A DNA stretch of 64,000 nucleotides from Planotetraspora kaengkrachanensis (GTDB lineage: Bacteria; Actinomycetota; Actinomycetes; Streptosporangiales; Streptosporangiaceae), in assembly GCF_016862895.1 (NCBI RefSeq), contig NZ_BONV01000040.1:1-64000 (forward strand), read 5' to 3'. This document shows positions 34,959 through 44,145 of this stretch, one piece after another; within the stretch, counting starts at the first letter, position 1, and every line of letters begins with the position of its first letter. The notes under the pieces are model-generated. The model saw only the letters and a program-made list of their open reading frames with translations, was not told where the DNA came from and ran no database searches. The position numbers were made by a program, and so were the translations under genes.

Positions 34959-37139
34959 ATGACGTTGTCACCGTACCACGGGGCTTTACGCCCTAAGGGC
35001 GTGCGCCGGCTCTTGGTGGCGGTCGCCGCCGGAGTCATGGCGATCTCGGCCGTATTGTTCGCGCCGCGGCCGGCCGCGGCGGATACGCCGTGGCTGAATG
35101 TTTCCGAGGACGGCTACGTGTCGTTCACTGTCCCGGCGGCCTACGTCCAGGCCAACGCGGGCCAGGTGTCGCAGGTCGTCATCGAGGGGAACTTCGGCCC
35201 ATCCTTCAGTTGGGCGGAGTTCGGTCTGACCCGCCGGGGCGACGCCTGGTCGGGGGTCCTCGGCCCGCTCAAGCCGGGGCTGTACTCCTACCAGGTCACC
35301 GGCGATGACACCAAGAGTCTCAAGGATCCGACGAACAGCGCCGGTGTGGCGTCCAAGCCGCTCTGGAGCACCTTCTTCGTTCCGGGCGGCTCGGCGCGCC
35401 TGCTGGCGGATGCGCCTCAGGGGCAGGGCGGCAAGGTCGAGACCCTGACCTACCGGGCGAAGGGCGATGAGCGGTCGGCTCTGGTATGGACGCCGCCGGC
35501 GTACTCGGCCAAGGGCGCCAAGGCCTACCCGGTGCTGTTCCTGCAGTCCGGCGACGGAGGAAGCGCCACCGACTGGCTCGACCTCGGTCGTGCCAAGCAG
35601 ATCTTCGACAACTTGTCGGCCCAGGGCGCGATGGAGCCGATGGTGGTTGTGATCAGCGGCGGTAGCGGGTCGGAAGACAAGGAGTTGAAGGATCTCCGTA
35701 AGGCGGTCGCCGACAAGTTCCGCGTCCTCCCTGCCCCGGCGCACCAGGCGATCGCCGGTGTGACCGAGGGAGGCACGCAGGCGCTGCGTGCCGCTCTCGC
35801 CAACCCGGGTCAGTTCGCCTACGCCGGCTCGTTCTCGGGACTGCTGAGTGAGAGCGTCGGCCGGGCGAACGCGGAAGCGATCAACCGCCACGTCAAGCTG
35901 GTGCGCCTGTACACGGGGAACGTGACGGATCCCGCGTACAACGCGACCAACCGTCTGACAAAGGCGCTGGACCGAGCCCGTGTCAGGTACGAGTTCGACG
36001 GGGTCAACCCCGACGCCGGGGCGAACTGGAACGCCTGGCAGGAGAACCTGATCGATTTCGTGCCGCGGCTGTTCCGCACGGTGCCGGATCACGGTCCGAG
36101 CGCCGGTCACGGGCAGCTGAAGGGCGAGTTCACCCCGCCGGCGGCCGGCACCACGCCGACGCCGTTCGTGTCCGAGGGCGGCTTTGTCACCTTCGAGACC
36201 ACGACCGACTTCAAAGACGCTCAGCACGTCACGGTGTGGGCGAACGACGCTCCCGGCGGAAGCTGGCTGCGCGTTCCGATGACCCGTGACGGCGACCGGT
36301 GGCGGGTGACCGTTGGTCCGCTCGACCCGTGGTTCTACTACTACAAGTTCATCGTGGACAGGGTTTCGATCAAGGACCCGTCGAACCCGACGAAGGTGAC
36401 CTCCGAGCCGACCTGGAGCAGCTTCTTCATCCCCGGAGAGAGGGCGCGCCTGCTCTCGGACGTTCCCGCCGGCCAGGGCGGAAAGGTCGAGAGCCTGACG
36501 TACCGAAGCACCGTGGCGAATCAGGACCGGACCGCGTTGGTGTGGACCCCGCCCGGTTACGACCCGAACCGCGCTGAGCGCTACCCCGTCTTCTACCTCC
36601 AGCACGGTAGCGGCCAGAGCTACACGGACTGGGCCGAAATGGGACGCGCCAAGCAGATCCTCGACCATGAGTTCCTCGACGGGGACCTGGTTCCGATGGT
36701 GGTCGTGATGGGCAACGGCAACGTGTCCAACTTCAACAAGGAACTGCTGGAGAACATCGTTCCGGCGGCGCGTGCCCGCTACAACATCTCCAGCGACCCG
36801 TCGCAGCAGGCCCTCGCCGGCCTCTCGATGGGCGGCGGACAGGCGCTCGGGGTCCTCAAGGCGTACCCGGGCCAGTTCGCCTACGTCGCGGCGTTCTCGG
36901 CCGGGTTCGGCAGCGGCGCCGGCGTCGACGTGGCGGCCATCAACAACGGGACCAAGCTGCTGCGCCTGTACGTCGGCGACCAGACCGACTTCGTGTATCC
37001 GTCGGTCATGGCGTCCCTGCCCACATTGGACAACCTGGGCATCCACTACGAGTTCGCAGGGGTCACACAAGGGCCGCACGGCTGGGACGTGTGGCAGAAG
37101 AACCTCATCGACCTGGCACCACGTCTGTTCAAACGCTAG
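34959..37139 (+). CDS. Secreted tandem esterase (CE1/esterase-D-like): degenerate module 1, intact module 2
   Basis: 726 residues with a signal peptide ending near AAA|DTPW (residue ~42). The architecture is an immunoglobulin-like E-set (45-150), esterase module 1 (155-375), E-set 2 (403-500) and esterase module 2 (505-726). Module 2 has a full triad: Ser623 in GLSMGG, an Asp near 674-677 (VGDQTDF) and His707 in GPHGWDVW. Module 1 aligns throughout but has Thr269 at the Ser position (GVTEGG) and Ala355 at the His position (GANWNAW). Family relatives are feruloyl/acetyl-xylan esterases; the GH51 and ABC neighbours fit removal of ferulate or acetyl groups from arabinoxylan. The start ATG 34959 has tgaggag upstream. 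Confidence 0.85.
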   Translation: MTLSPYHGALRPKGVRRLLVAVAAGVMAISAVLFAPRPAAADTPWLNVSEDGYVSFTVPAAYVQANAGQVSQVVIEGNFGPSFSWAEFGLTRRGDAWSGVLGPLKPGLYSYQVTGDDTKSLKDPTNSAGVASKPLWSTFFVPGGSARLLADAPQGQGGKVETLTYRAKGDERSALVWTPPAYSAKGAKAYPVLFLQSGDGGSATDWLDLGRAKQIFDNLSAQGAMEPMVVVISGGSGSEDKELKDLRKAVADKFRVLPAPAHQAIAGVTEGGTQALRAALANPGQFAYAGSFSGLLSESVGRANAEAINRHVKLVRLYTGNVTDPAYNATNRLTKALDRARVRYEFDGVNPDAGANWNAWQENLIDFVPRLFRTVPDHGPSAGHGQLKGEFTPPAAGTTPTPFVSEGGFVTFETTTDFKDAQHVTVWANDAPGGSWLRVPMTRDGDRWRVTVGPLDPWFYYYKFIVDRVSIKDPSNPTKVTSEPTWSSFFIPGERARLLSDVPAGQGGKVESLTYRSTVANQDRTALVWTPPGYDPNRAERYPVFYLQHGSGQSYTDWAEMGRAKQILDHEFLDGDLVPMVVVMGNGNVSNFNKELLENIVPAARARYNISSDPSQQALAGLSMGGGQALGVLKAYPGQFAYVAAFSAGFGSGAGVDVAAINNGTKLLRLYVGDQTDFVYPSVMASLPTLDNLGIHYEFAGVTQGPHGWDVWQKNLIDLAPRLFKR

Positions 37140-37332
37140 GTAAGTCCGTCCGAGGCGGCACCATCGGAGGCCCCGGTGATGCTCGCCATGCACGTGGGCG
37201 TGTGAACGCTCACAACAGAGATCGGCACGAGGGACAGGGCGCGGATCGTGCATCCGTGCCCCGTACCGGCCGATCGCTCGGCCTCAGCGGTAGCGCACGG
37301 CCTTTGTGCGCTGCGACCCCCCAAGGGAGATC

Positions 37333-38700
37333 ATGTCTATGAAGAGAAAGAGCCTGATAACCGCGGCGGCCCTGCTCGCCGCCGCGGGGGCGATCGCCGC
37401 CTGCTCCCCAGACCAGGGGAAGAGTACGGCGAACGCGGGTGGGAACGACGCGAGCAGCTGCACCAACACGATCGCCAAGAAGGATCTGCCGGTCGTGACG
37501 ATGTGGGGCTGGTACCCCAACACGCAGCTCGTCGTCGACAACTTCAACAAGCAGAGCAACGAGGTGCAGGTCTGCTGGACCAATGTCGGCCAGGGCGGCG
37601 ACGAGTACGACAAGTTCCAGACGGCCATATCGGCGGGCACCGGCGCGCCCGACGTGATCATGATCGAGGCGGACCGGATCCCGACCTTCCAGATCCAGAA
37701 GGCGCTCGTCGACATCAAGAACTACGGCTTCGACGCCGTCAAGGCGAACTACAGCGACGGCGCATGGAAGGACGTCTCCATCGGCGGCGCGGTCTACGGC
37801 GTGCCGGTCGACGGCGGCCCGATGGCGATGATCTACCGGAAGGACATCTTCGACAAGTACAAGATCACGCCGCCGAAGACGTGGGCCGAATACGAGCAGG
37901 CGGCACAGAAGGTGAAGGACGCCGGGGGCCCGCTGTTCGGCGACCTGGGCGCGAACGTGCCGGCCGTCATGATGGCGCTGCAGATCCAGAAGGGCGCCAC
38001 TCCGTACACCTACGACCCGGCGCAGCCCGAGTCGATCGGTATCGCGCTGAACGACCAGGCGTCCAAGGACGTGCTGGACTACTGGGGGAACCTCGCGCGG
38101 AAGGGTCTGGTCGGGACGCAGGACCAGTTCACGCCGGAATACATCTCCGGTGTGATCAACGGTAAGTACGCGACGTACATCTCGGCGGCCTGGGCGCCCG
38201 GATACCTCACCGGCGCCGGCGTCGGCAAGGGCGAGGACACCGGCAAGTTCGCGGTGGCGCCGCTCCCGCAGTGGGATGCCGCCAACCCGATGCAGGTGAA
38301 CTGGGGCGGGTCGGCCTTCTCGGTGACGAGTCAGGCGAAGAACCCCGAACTCGCGGCGAAGGTGGCGTACGGCCTCTACGCCGACGACGCGTCACTCACC
38401 GACGGCTGGACCAACCAGATCATCTTCCCGCTGAACCTGAAGGCGCTCAACGATCCCAAGTTCGTGGACCTGAAGGTGTCGTTCTTCGACGGCCAGCAGG
38501 CGAACAAGGAGGTCTACGTCCCCGCGGCGAACGCCTACACGGGCATGACCTACAGCCCGTTCGGCCAGTACTACTTCGATTCCATGACGAAGCAGATCGG
38601 TGCGGTCATCGACGGCTCCATCACCGGTGCGCAGGCGGCCGACCGCATCCAGGAGGACGTGGCGAACTACGCCAAGGAGCAAGGCTTCACCGTCCAGTAG
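37333..38700 (+). CDS. Sugar ABC transporter substrate-binding lipoprotein
   Basis: About 455 residues. Lipoprotein signal KRKSLITAAALLAAAGAIAAC; mature chain with VVTMWGWYPNTQLVVDNFNK, GAPDVIMIEADRIPTF, YGVPVDGGPMAMIYRKDIFD, KTWAEYEQAAQKV and QVNWGGSAFSVTSQ, as in family-1 solute-binding proteins. ATG 37333 has aaggga/gag 5-10 nt upstream; ATG 37339 is also possible. Followed after a hairpin by two permeases. Its probable ligand is an arabino- or xylo-oligosaccharide by neighbourhood. Confidence 0.88.
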   Translation: MSMKRKSLITAAALLAAAGAIAACSPDQGKSTANAGGNDASSCTNTIAKKDLPVVTMWGWYPNTQLVVDNFNKQSNEVQVCWTNVGQGGDEYDKFQTAISAGTGAPDVIMIEADRIPTFQIQKALVDIKNYGFDAVKANYSDGAWKDVSIGGAVYGVPVDGGPMAMIYRKDIFDKYKITPPKTWAEYEQAAQKVKDAGGPLFGDLGANVPAVMMALQIQKGATPYTYDPAQPESIGIALNDQASKDVLDYWGNLARKGLVGTQDQFTPEYISGVINGKYATYISAAWAPGYLTGAGVGKGEDTGKFAVAPLPQWDAANPMQVNWGGSAFSVTSQAKNPELAAKVAYGLYADDASLTDGWTNQIIFPLNLKALNDPKFVDLKVSFFDGQQANKEVYVPAANAYTGMTYSPFGQYYFDSMTKQIGAVIDGSITGAQAADRIQEDVANYAKEQGFTVQ

Positions 38701-38706
38701 ACAACA

Positions 38707-38745
38707 CGGGTGGGCCACGCCGGCCTCGACCGGCCGGCCCACCCG
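38707..38745 (+). promoter_or_regulatory. Intercistronic hairpin between binding protein and permeases
   Basis: A perfect 10-bp stem cgggtgggcc / ggcccacccg whose loop can itself form ccgg pairs. It lies 7 nt after the binding-protein stop. In such operons, structures of this kind protect or terminate most transcripts so that the binding protein is made in excess over the permeases. Confidence 0.6.
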
Positions 38746-38778
38746 CCACCCCCCAGCATCGACCCCCCGGAGCCCACA

Positions 38779-39720
38779 ATGACCCTCCTGATCGAGGAGA
38801 GTGCAGCGAGCACTCAAAAAAAAGCGCACAAGGTCCGCGGCAAGGTGCGCCTCCGTGAGCACCTGATGGGGTGGCTCTTCGTCGGGCCATTCGGGATCGT
38901 CTTCCTGGCGTTGCTCATCGCGCCGCTCGCGTACGCGCTGTATCTCAGCCTCTGGCAGAAGAAGCTGATCGGCGGCACCAACTTCGTCTTCCTCGGCAAC
39001 TACGTGAAGGCGTTCACCGACCCGACCTTCCTGTCCGGGGTGTGGTTCGTCGTCCGCTTCTCCCTGGTCGCCATCCCGCTGCAGATCGTCATCGCGCTCG
39101 CGATGGCCCTCATCGTGGACGCCGTGACCTCGCTGTTCACCCGGTTCTCCCGCCTCATGATCTTTCTCCCCTATGCCATTCCCACGGTCATCGGGGCGGT
39201 CATGTGGGGATTCCTGTACAGCAAGAGCTTCGGGCCGCTCACCGACATCTTCGGATTGTTCGGCGCCACCGCACCCGACTTCTTCAGCAAGAATCTGATC
39301 TTCTACGGCCTGATCAACGTGGTCACCTGGCAATGGGCCGGTTACTACATGATCATTCTGTACGCGGCGCTCCAGGGCATCGACCCGTCGCTCTACGAGG
39401 CCGCCCGCATGGACGGCGCCGGGAAATGGCAGATCGCGCTCCGGATCAAAATCCCGCTGATCGCCCCCGCACTGCTCCTGATCCTGGTCTTCTCGCTCAT
39501 CGGCACCCTGCAGTTCTTCAACGAACCACAGATTCTGCGATACCTGGCGGCGGGAACGATCGCACCGGGATTCACTCCCAACATGTACGCCTATCAGCAG
39601 GCGTTCGCACTCGCCAACTTCAACTACGGATCGGCGATCTCTTTCGCTCTCGGCGGGATCGTCTTCGTCTGCGTCTACGCCTTCCTGTTCTTCACCCGCA
39701 AGCGGAGGAGTTTCCTCTGA
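38779..39720 (+). CDS. Sugar ABC transporter permease (MalF type)
   Basis: 313 residues. Six membrane segments (WLFVGPFGIVFLALLIAPLA first) and EAA loop SLYEAARMDGAGKWQIALRI, KIPLIAP. Start ATG 38779. The N-terminal tail contains a run of eight A bases (STQKKAHK), unusual in this GC-rich DNA. The stop overlaps the next permease's ATG (ATGA). Confidence 0.9.
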   Translation: MTLLIEESAASTQKKAHKVRGKVRLREHLMGWLFVGPFGIVFLALLIAPLAYALYLSLWQKKLIGGTNFVFLGNYVKAFTDPTFLSGVWFVVRFSLVAIPLQIVIALAMALIVDAVTSLFTRFSRLMIFLPYAIPTVIGAVMWGFLYSKSFGPLTDIFGLFGATAPDFFSKNLIFYGLINVVTWQWAGYYMIILYAALQGIDPSLYEAARMDGAGKWQIALRIKIPLIAPALLLILVFSLIGTLQFFNEPQILRYLAAGTIAPGFTPNMYAYQQAFALANFNYGSAISFALGGIVFVCVYAFLFFTRKRRSFL

Positions 39721-40601
39721 TGACCGCCCGCTCCCGCACCGCCGGACGCCAAAGGCCGCAACGCCACTTCCCCCTGCAGGTGCTCCTCGGCTTCCTGGTC
39801 GTGTACTTCCTCGTGCCGTTCTGGTGGGTCATCGTCAACAGCTCCAAAGACGCCCCCGGCCTGTTCGGCGGCGGCAACACCATGTGGTTCGCCGACCGGA
39901 TCGACTACGTCGAAAACCTCACGCGACTGTTCACCTACGACGGCGGCATCTACGGCAGGTGGATCCTCAACTCCACGCTGTACGCACTGGCGGGCGGGGT
40001 CGGCGCCACGATTTTGTCCGTGATGGCCGGCTACGGGTTCGCCAAATACCGTTTCGCCGGCAGGCGCTTCAGCTTCTCCGTCATGCTCGGCGCGCTGATG
40101 GTACCCGCGACGGCACTGGTGATCCCCACCTTCATGATGTTCTCCGGGCTCGGCCTGACGAACACGATCTGGGCGGTGATCCTCCCGTCACTTCTCAACC
40201 CGTTCGGCGTCTACCTGATGCACGTGTACGCGCGCGACGCCGTCCCCGACGAGATTCTCGACGCGGCGCGCGCCGACGGCGCGGGTGAGATACGGACGTT
40301 CTTCCGGGTCGCGTTTCCGCTGATGCGACCCGCGGTGGTGACCGTGCTGCTTCTGTCCGCCGTGGCATCCTGGAACAACTACTTCCTGCCCCTCGCCATG
40401 CTCTCCGACAACCGCCTTTTCCCCGTCACCGTCGGACTCGGCGTCTGGCAGGGAGTGGCCTCGGCGAACAACGCGGGCAGCACCTCCCTCTGGAGCCTCA
40501 TCATCCTGGGCGCGCTCGTGTCGGTGATACCACTCGTCATCGCGTTCTTCACCCTCCAGCGACACTGGCGAGGCGGACTGTCCGTCGGAGGCCTGAGATA
40601 G
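39720..40601 (+). CDS. Sugar ABC transporter permease (MalG type)
   Basis: 293 residues starting at an ATG that overlaps the previous stop, with cggaggag upstream. Membrane segments LLGFLVVYFLVPFWWVIVN onward; EAA loop EILDAARADGAGEIRTFFRV, AFPLMRP. It completes the cassette; no ATPase gene follows. The next gene is a LacI regulator in convergent orientation. Confidence 0.9.
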   Translation: MTARSRTAGRQRPQRHFPLQVLLGFLVVYFLVPFWWVIVNSSKDAPGLFGGGNTMWFADRIDYVENLTRLFTYDGGIYGRWILNSTLYALAGGVGATILSVMAGYGFAKYRFAGRRFSFSVMLGALMVPATALVIPTFMMFSGLGLTNTIWAVILPSLLNPFGVYLMHVYARDAVPDEILDAARADGAGEIRTFFRVAFPLMRPAVVTVLLLSAVASWNNYFLPLAMLSDNRLFPVTVGLGVWQGVASANNAGSTSLWSLIILGALVSVIPLVIAFFTLQRHWRGGLSVGGLR

Positions 40602-40680
40602 GACGCGGGGTACGGCTGTACAGCGAGCACGTCCTGCAGACCGACGCTGACCCGACGCTGACGGACGCACACGGCGCTGT

Positions 40681-41679
40681 TCAGCGCGTCGATTCACGAA
40701 TCATGAGCTCGAAGGGGGCGATGTACTGGACGGTCGGGCGGAGGGGGGCGCGGATGCGCTGAGCCACCAGTTCGACCGCCCGTTCCGCCATCCATCGATG
40801 ATCGGGCGCCACCGTGGACAGTGAGGGCACGGTGAATCCGGATTCGGGGATGTCGTCGAACCCGATGAGACGGACGTCCTCGGGAACGCGTAGCCCGCGG
40901 TCGGCCAAACCGCGGAGGACGCCGAGGGCGACGGTGTCGGTCACCGCGACCACACCGTCGATCTCGTGGCCGGAGTCGACCAGACGGCAGGCCGCCTCGC
41001 GGCCTGCTTCCATGCTCGCGTCGTCCAGGGAGAAGAGCAGAGCCGGATCGATGCCTATGCCTCGCTCGGCGAGCGCGGCGAGATAGCCGCGGTGGCGGCG
41101 GGTCACCATGTTGACGTCATCGGACGCTCTGCCGGTGACGATCGCGATCCGGCGGCACCCTCGGTCGGCCAGGTGGGTGGTCGCGGCTTTGGTGCCTTCC
41201 TCGTTGGGCATGGCGACGTGGTCGAAGCGGCCGCCGAAGTCCTGCTCGCCGAGCATGACCAGGGGGTAGCCGGCTTCGGCGGGATGTTCGTCCAGCCGGT
41301 CCAGTTCGACGGCGCTGAGGATCAGGCCGTCGAAGTGCAGCGTGCGGGAGTGGGCTATCGCGTCGGCTTCCCCGGCTGCCGCCGCGCCGGTCTGTTCGAT
41401 CGCGACGTGGAACCCCTGCCGCCCCGCCGCCTCGATCACATGGGCGGCGAGGTGGCCGAAGTAGGGGAGTTCGATGTCAGGAACGGCCAAGCCGATGACA
41501 CCGGTCCGTCCGGACCTCAGGGTGCGGGCGGAGACGTTGACGCGGTAGCCCGATCGGCGGATGGCCTCCAGCACCCGCTGACGGACGAGGTCGCCGACGC
41601 CGTCACGGTTGTTGACCACATTGGAGACGGTCATCTTCGACACCCCGGCCAGCCGGGCGACGTCTTCCATGGTCACCAT
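40681..41679 (-). CDS. LacI-family transcriptional regulator
   Basis: 332 residues from ATG 41679 (MVTMEDVARLAGVSKMTVSN). HTH followed by hinge VSARTLRSGRTGVIGLAVPD, effector domain with YPLVMLGEQDFGG, CRRIAIVTGRASDD, LIGFDDIPESGFTVPSLSTV. An ATG three codons later is the other possible start. It lies 111 bp downstream of GH51 on the same strand; that gap contains a partial box (TTTATCG at 41755-41761). It may be co-transcribed with GH51 and control the arabinose-oligosaccharide genes. Confidence 0.87.
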   Translation of the reverse strand: MVTMEDVARLAGVSKMTVSNVVNNRDGVGDLVRQRVLEAIRRSGYRVNVSARTLRSGRTGVIGLAVPDIELPYFGHLAAHVIEAAGRQGFHVAIEQTGAAAAGEADAIAHSRTLHFDGLILSAVELDRLDEHPAEAGYPLVMLGEQDFGGRFDHVAMPNEEGTKAATTHLADRGCRRIAIVTGRASDDVNMVTRRHRGYLAALAERGIGIDPALLFSLDDASMEAGREAACRLVDSGHEIDGVVAVTDTVALGVLRGLADRGLRVPEDVRLIGFDDIPESGFTVPSLSTVAPDHRWMAERAVELVAQRIRAPLRPTVQYIAPFELMIRESTR

Positions 41680-41790
41680 GCCGTGCCCCGCGTTCTGCTG
41701 GTAGGACTTGACTCCGGCCGGCCGAAGCTGTCCGGGGGCCGTCGCCGCGCCGAGTTTATCGCGGCCCAACCTGCGCGCCCGGCACCGTGA

Positions 41791-43320
41791 TCACGCCAGC
41801 CGTCCCTCCACTGTCACGAAGGAGTGGACGGGCAGGTGCACCCGCAGCCCGGAGGCAGTCTCCTTGACGTGCTCGTGGACGCGTGGAGCGACGATGCCCG
41901 GCACCTCGGGGGTGTTGTGGTCCTGCAGCCCGCCGGAAGTGAGGATCCGGGAACTGACCTCGGTCAGGGCGCCGCCGCGCAGGTCCAGCTCGATGTCGGC
42001 GGTCTCGGCCGCGTCCAGGTTGGACAGCGAGATGAGCACTCGGCCGTCCTTGCGGCTGGCCGACATCGAGACGGTTGGCAGCCGTGCCGAGTCGACTGCT
42101 CGGTCGGGGACCCCAGCCGGGAGGTCGATCCGCAGCAAGGCGGCGTCCTGGTGTCCCTTGTTCATCTCGAACACGTGGTAGGTGGGGGTCAGGACGAGCG
42201 CGCCGGAGCCTGGGTCGGTGAGGATCATGGCCTGGAGCACGTTCACGGTCTGGGCGATGTTGGCCATCACGAGGCGTTCGGCGTGCCGGTGGAAGACGTC
42301 GAAGTGCAGGCTCGCGACCAGCGCGTCGCGGAGGGTGTTCTGCTGGTGGAGGAAGCCGGGGTTGGTGCCCGGCTCGACGTTCCACCAGGTACCCCACTCG
42401 TCCAGCACCAGGCCCACGTTCCTGCCGGGGTCGTAGCAGTCCATGACGGCGGAGTGGCCGGTGATCAGCTCGTCGACACGCGCGGCCTGGACCATGGTGC
42501 GGTAGTAGTCGCCGGTGTCGAACACCGTGGCGTCGCCCTTGTCCTGCCAGGTGCCGGGGATCGTGTAGTAGTGCATCGACAGCGCCTGCATGAACGCGGC
42601 GGGCCGGTACGCGCAGCCCAGGCCGCCGAGCTGCTTCATCAGCGTCTCCGTCCAGGCGTAGTCGTCGGAGTTGGCGCCGGCGGCGATGCGGTAGAGCTTG
42701 TTTTCGCCGTGGTCGCGGCAGTAGGTGCCGAATCTGCGTGCCTCGGCCGCGTACTGCTCCGCCGACATGTGACCGCCGCAGCCCCACGCCTCGTTGCCCA
42801 ACCCCCAGAAACGCACCCGCCACGGCTCCTCCCGGCCGTTGGCCTTGCGCAGGCGTACCATCGGCGAGTCGCCTTCGCGGGTGAGGTACTCCACCCAGTC
42901 GCTCATCTCCCTGACCGTGCCGGAGCCGACGTTTCCGCTGATGTACGGCTCCGCGCCGAGAAGCTCGCACAGTGCCATGAACTCATGCGTGCCGAAGTGG
43001 TTGTTCTCCTCGACGTTGCCCCAGTGGGTGTTGACCATGGCCGGGCGCCGGTCTCTGGGACCGATGCCGTCCATCCAGTGGTACTCGTCGGCGAAGCAGC
43101 CGCCGGGCCAGCGCAGGTTCGGGATGTTCAGAGCTCGCAGCGCCTCCACGACATCCAGTCGGATGCCGCCCGCGTTGGGGATGTCGCTGTCCTCGCCGAC
43201 GTAGAAGCCGTCGTAGATGCAGCGGCCCAGGTGCTCGGCGAAATGCCCGTACAGATGCCGGCTGATCACCGGGCCCGGGACGTCGAGGTTGATGATGGCG
43301 GGCACAGCCTGATCGGTCAT
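41791..43320 (-). CDS. GH51 alpha-L-arabinofuranosidase
   Basis: 509 residues, typical full length for intracellular GH51. [20 protein letters not shown] at the N-terminus, [14 protein letters not shown], acid/base Glu177 in [11 protein letters not shown] and nucleophile Glu308 in [10 protein letters not shown]. The C-terminal beta-sandwich ends FVTVEGRLA. No signal peptide, so it acts on imported arabino-oligosaccharides, removing terminal arabinofuranose. The promoter carries a striking array of TTATCGAT boxes. With the esterase and ABC cassette it forms an arabinoxylan-degradation set. Confidence 0.93.
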   Translation of the reverse strand: MTDQAVPAIINLDVPGPVISRHLYGHFAEHLGRCIYDGFYVGEDSDIPNAGGIRLDVVEALRALNIPNLRWPGGCFADEYHWMDGIGPRDRRPAMVNTHWGNVEENNHFGTHEFMALCELLGAEPYISGNVGSGTVREMSDWVEYLTREGDSPMVRLRKANGREEPWRVRFWGLGNEAWGCGGHMSAEQYAAEARRFGTYCRDHGENKLYRIAAGANSDDYAWTETLMKQLGGLGCAYRPAAFMQALSMHYYTIPGTWQDKGDATVFDTGDYYRTMVQAARVDELITGHSAVMDCYDPGRNVGLVLDEWGTWWNVEPGTNPGFLHQQNTLRDALVASLHFDVFHRHAERLVMANIAQTVNVLQAMILTDPGSGALVLTPTYHVFEMNKGHQDAALLRIDLPAGVPDRAVDSARLPTVSMSASRKDGRVLISLSNLDAAETADIELDLRGGALTEVSSRILTSGGLQDHNTPEVPGIVAPRVHEHVKETASGLRVHLPVHSFVTVEGRLA

Positions 43321-43393
43321 CTATGCATACCTTGCGTTCAGTGGAGAGCTCTCATGGCTGCTGTCCACGCTTCGACGAAGATGTGATGTACCT

Positions 43394-43439
43394 CACTTTA
43401 TCGATCCATTTATCGATAAAGTGAGCCAACCTTATCGAT
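43394..43439. promoter_or_regulatory. Operator array upstream of GH51
   Basis: Perfect 12-bp inverted arms CACTTTATCGAT (43394-43405) and ATCGATAAAGTG (43412-43423) are separated by CCATTT. TTATCGAT occurs three times in the same direction, at 43398, 43410 and 43432. It lies ~75-120 bp before the GH51 start. It fits cooperative binding of a LacI-type repressor; the same box occurs before the LacI gene at 33766. Confidence 0.75.
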
Positions 43440-43449
43440 CAACAGCCCA

Positions 43450-43644
43450 GTGTCAACACCCCATCAGCAGCCGCCTGAACCTCACGCGCCGGTCAATGGA
43501 GGTGTCCTCGGCTTCGCATCACGTGAGGTCGCGCAGGAGATGCGCCGCAAGGACCGCCGGCCCGGTGCCGTTTCGCGCTTACTTGGTCTGGCCCCTATGA
43601 ACACCCCTGCCGCGGGCCGTAAGGCCACAAGAAGGAAGTCTTAA
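43450..43644 (+). CDS. Small unknown protein
   Basis: A 64-codon GTG-initiated ORF with a Pro-rich start and a basic C-terminus (REVAQEMRRKDRRPGAV, KATRRKS). No ribosome site and no recognised family; codon third positions are only moderately GC-rich. It lies between the GH51 operator and the AHSA1 gene and may not be real. Confidence 0.25.
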   Translation: MSTPHQQPPEPHAPVNGGVLGFASREVAQEMRRKDRRPGAVSRLLGLAPMNTPAAGRKATRRKS

Positions 43645-43695
43645 GCGCGGCCCGGCACCTTGGAGTCATCGAACCCGAGCACGAAAGGCAGAACG

Positions 43696-44145
43696 ATGAC
43701 TCAGACCGCCGAATACGACATCACCCGCGTCTTCAACGCCCGCCGCGAGCTGGTCTGGGCCGCTTGGACCGAGCCCGAGCGCTTCTCGCAGTGGTTCGGA
43801 CCCCGGATACTGGCCACTCCGGTGGGCCGGATCACTCTGGACACCCGGCCTGGCGGGATCTGGCAGGTCGTTCTGGTGGGAGAGGAGGGGTTCGAAGTGA
43901 CGCTCGGCGGGACGTACCGGGAGGTGGAGGGGCCTGGGCGGCTCGTCTTCACCACCGGCGACCCCGACAATCCCGGCGAGGGGCCGGCGTCCGTGGTGAC
44001 GATCGACTTCACCCCGGTGGACGGCGGCGCCCGGACGGAGATGCGCTTCCATCAGTACGGCGTCAACACCGACGAGGAGCACGCCGAGCAGGCCAGGGCG
44101 GGTTGGATCGAGTTCTTCGACCGCCTGGCCGAGCAGGTCAACTAA
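43696..44145 (+). CDS. AHSA1/SRPBCC-domain protein
   Basis: 149 residues, one START-like SRPBCC domain: YDITRVFNARRELVWAAWTE at the N-terminus, WFGPRILATPVGRITLDTRP, GGTYREVEGPGRLVFT, VTIDFTPVDGGARTEMRFHQ and a C-terminal helix AGWIEFFDRLAEQV. AHSA1-type proteins bind hydrophobic small molecules; no enzymatic residues are evident. Start ATG 43696 with gaaagg upstream. Its stop overlaps the stop of the convergent SARP-type regulator by 4 bp. Confidence 0.87.
   Translation: MTQTAEYDITRVFNARRELVWAAWTEPERFSQWFGPRILATPVGRITLDTRPGGIWQVVLVGEEGFEVTLGGTYREVEGPGRLVFTTGDPDNPGEGPASVVTIDFTPVDGGARTEMRFHQYGVNTDEEHAEQARAGWIEFFDRLAEQVN

Noticed and set aside
34986-37253. 755-codon minus-strand ORF over the esterase gene
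   Set aside because: Low-complexity Arg/His/Val/Asp-rich translation with no domains; the plus-strand esterase has a signal peptide, ribosome site and duplicated modules.
41824-43386. 520-codon plus-strand ORF antisense to GH51
   Set aside because: No recognisable motifs, while the opposite strand encodes a full GH51 with both catalytic Glu residues.
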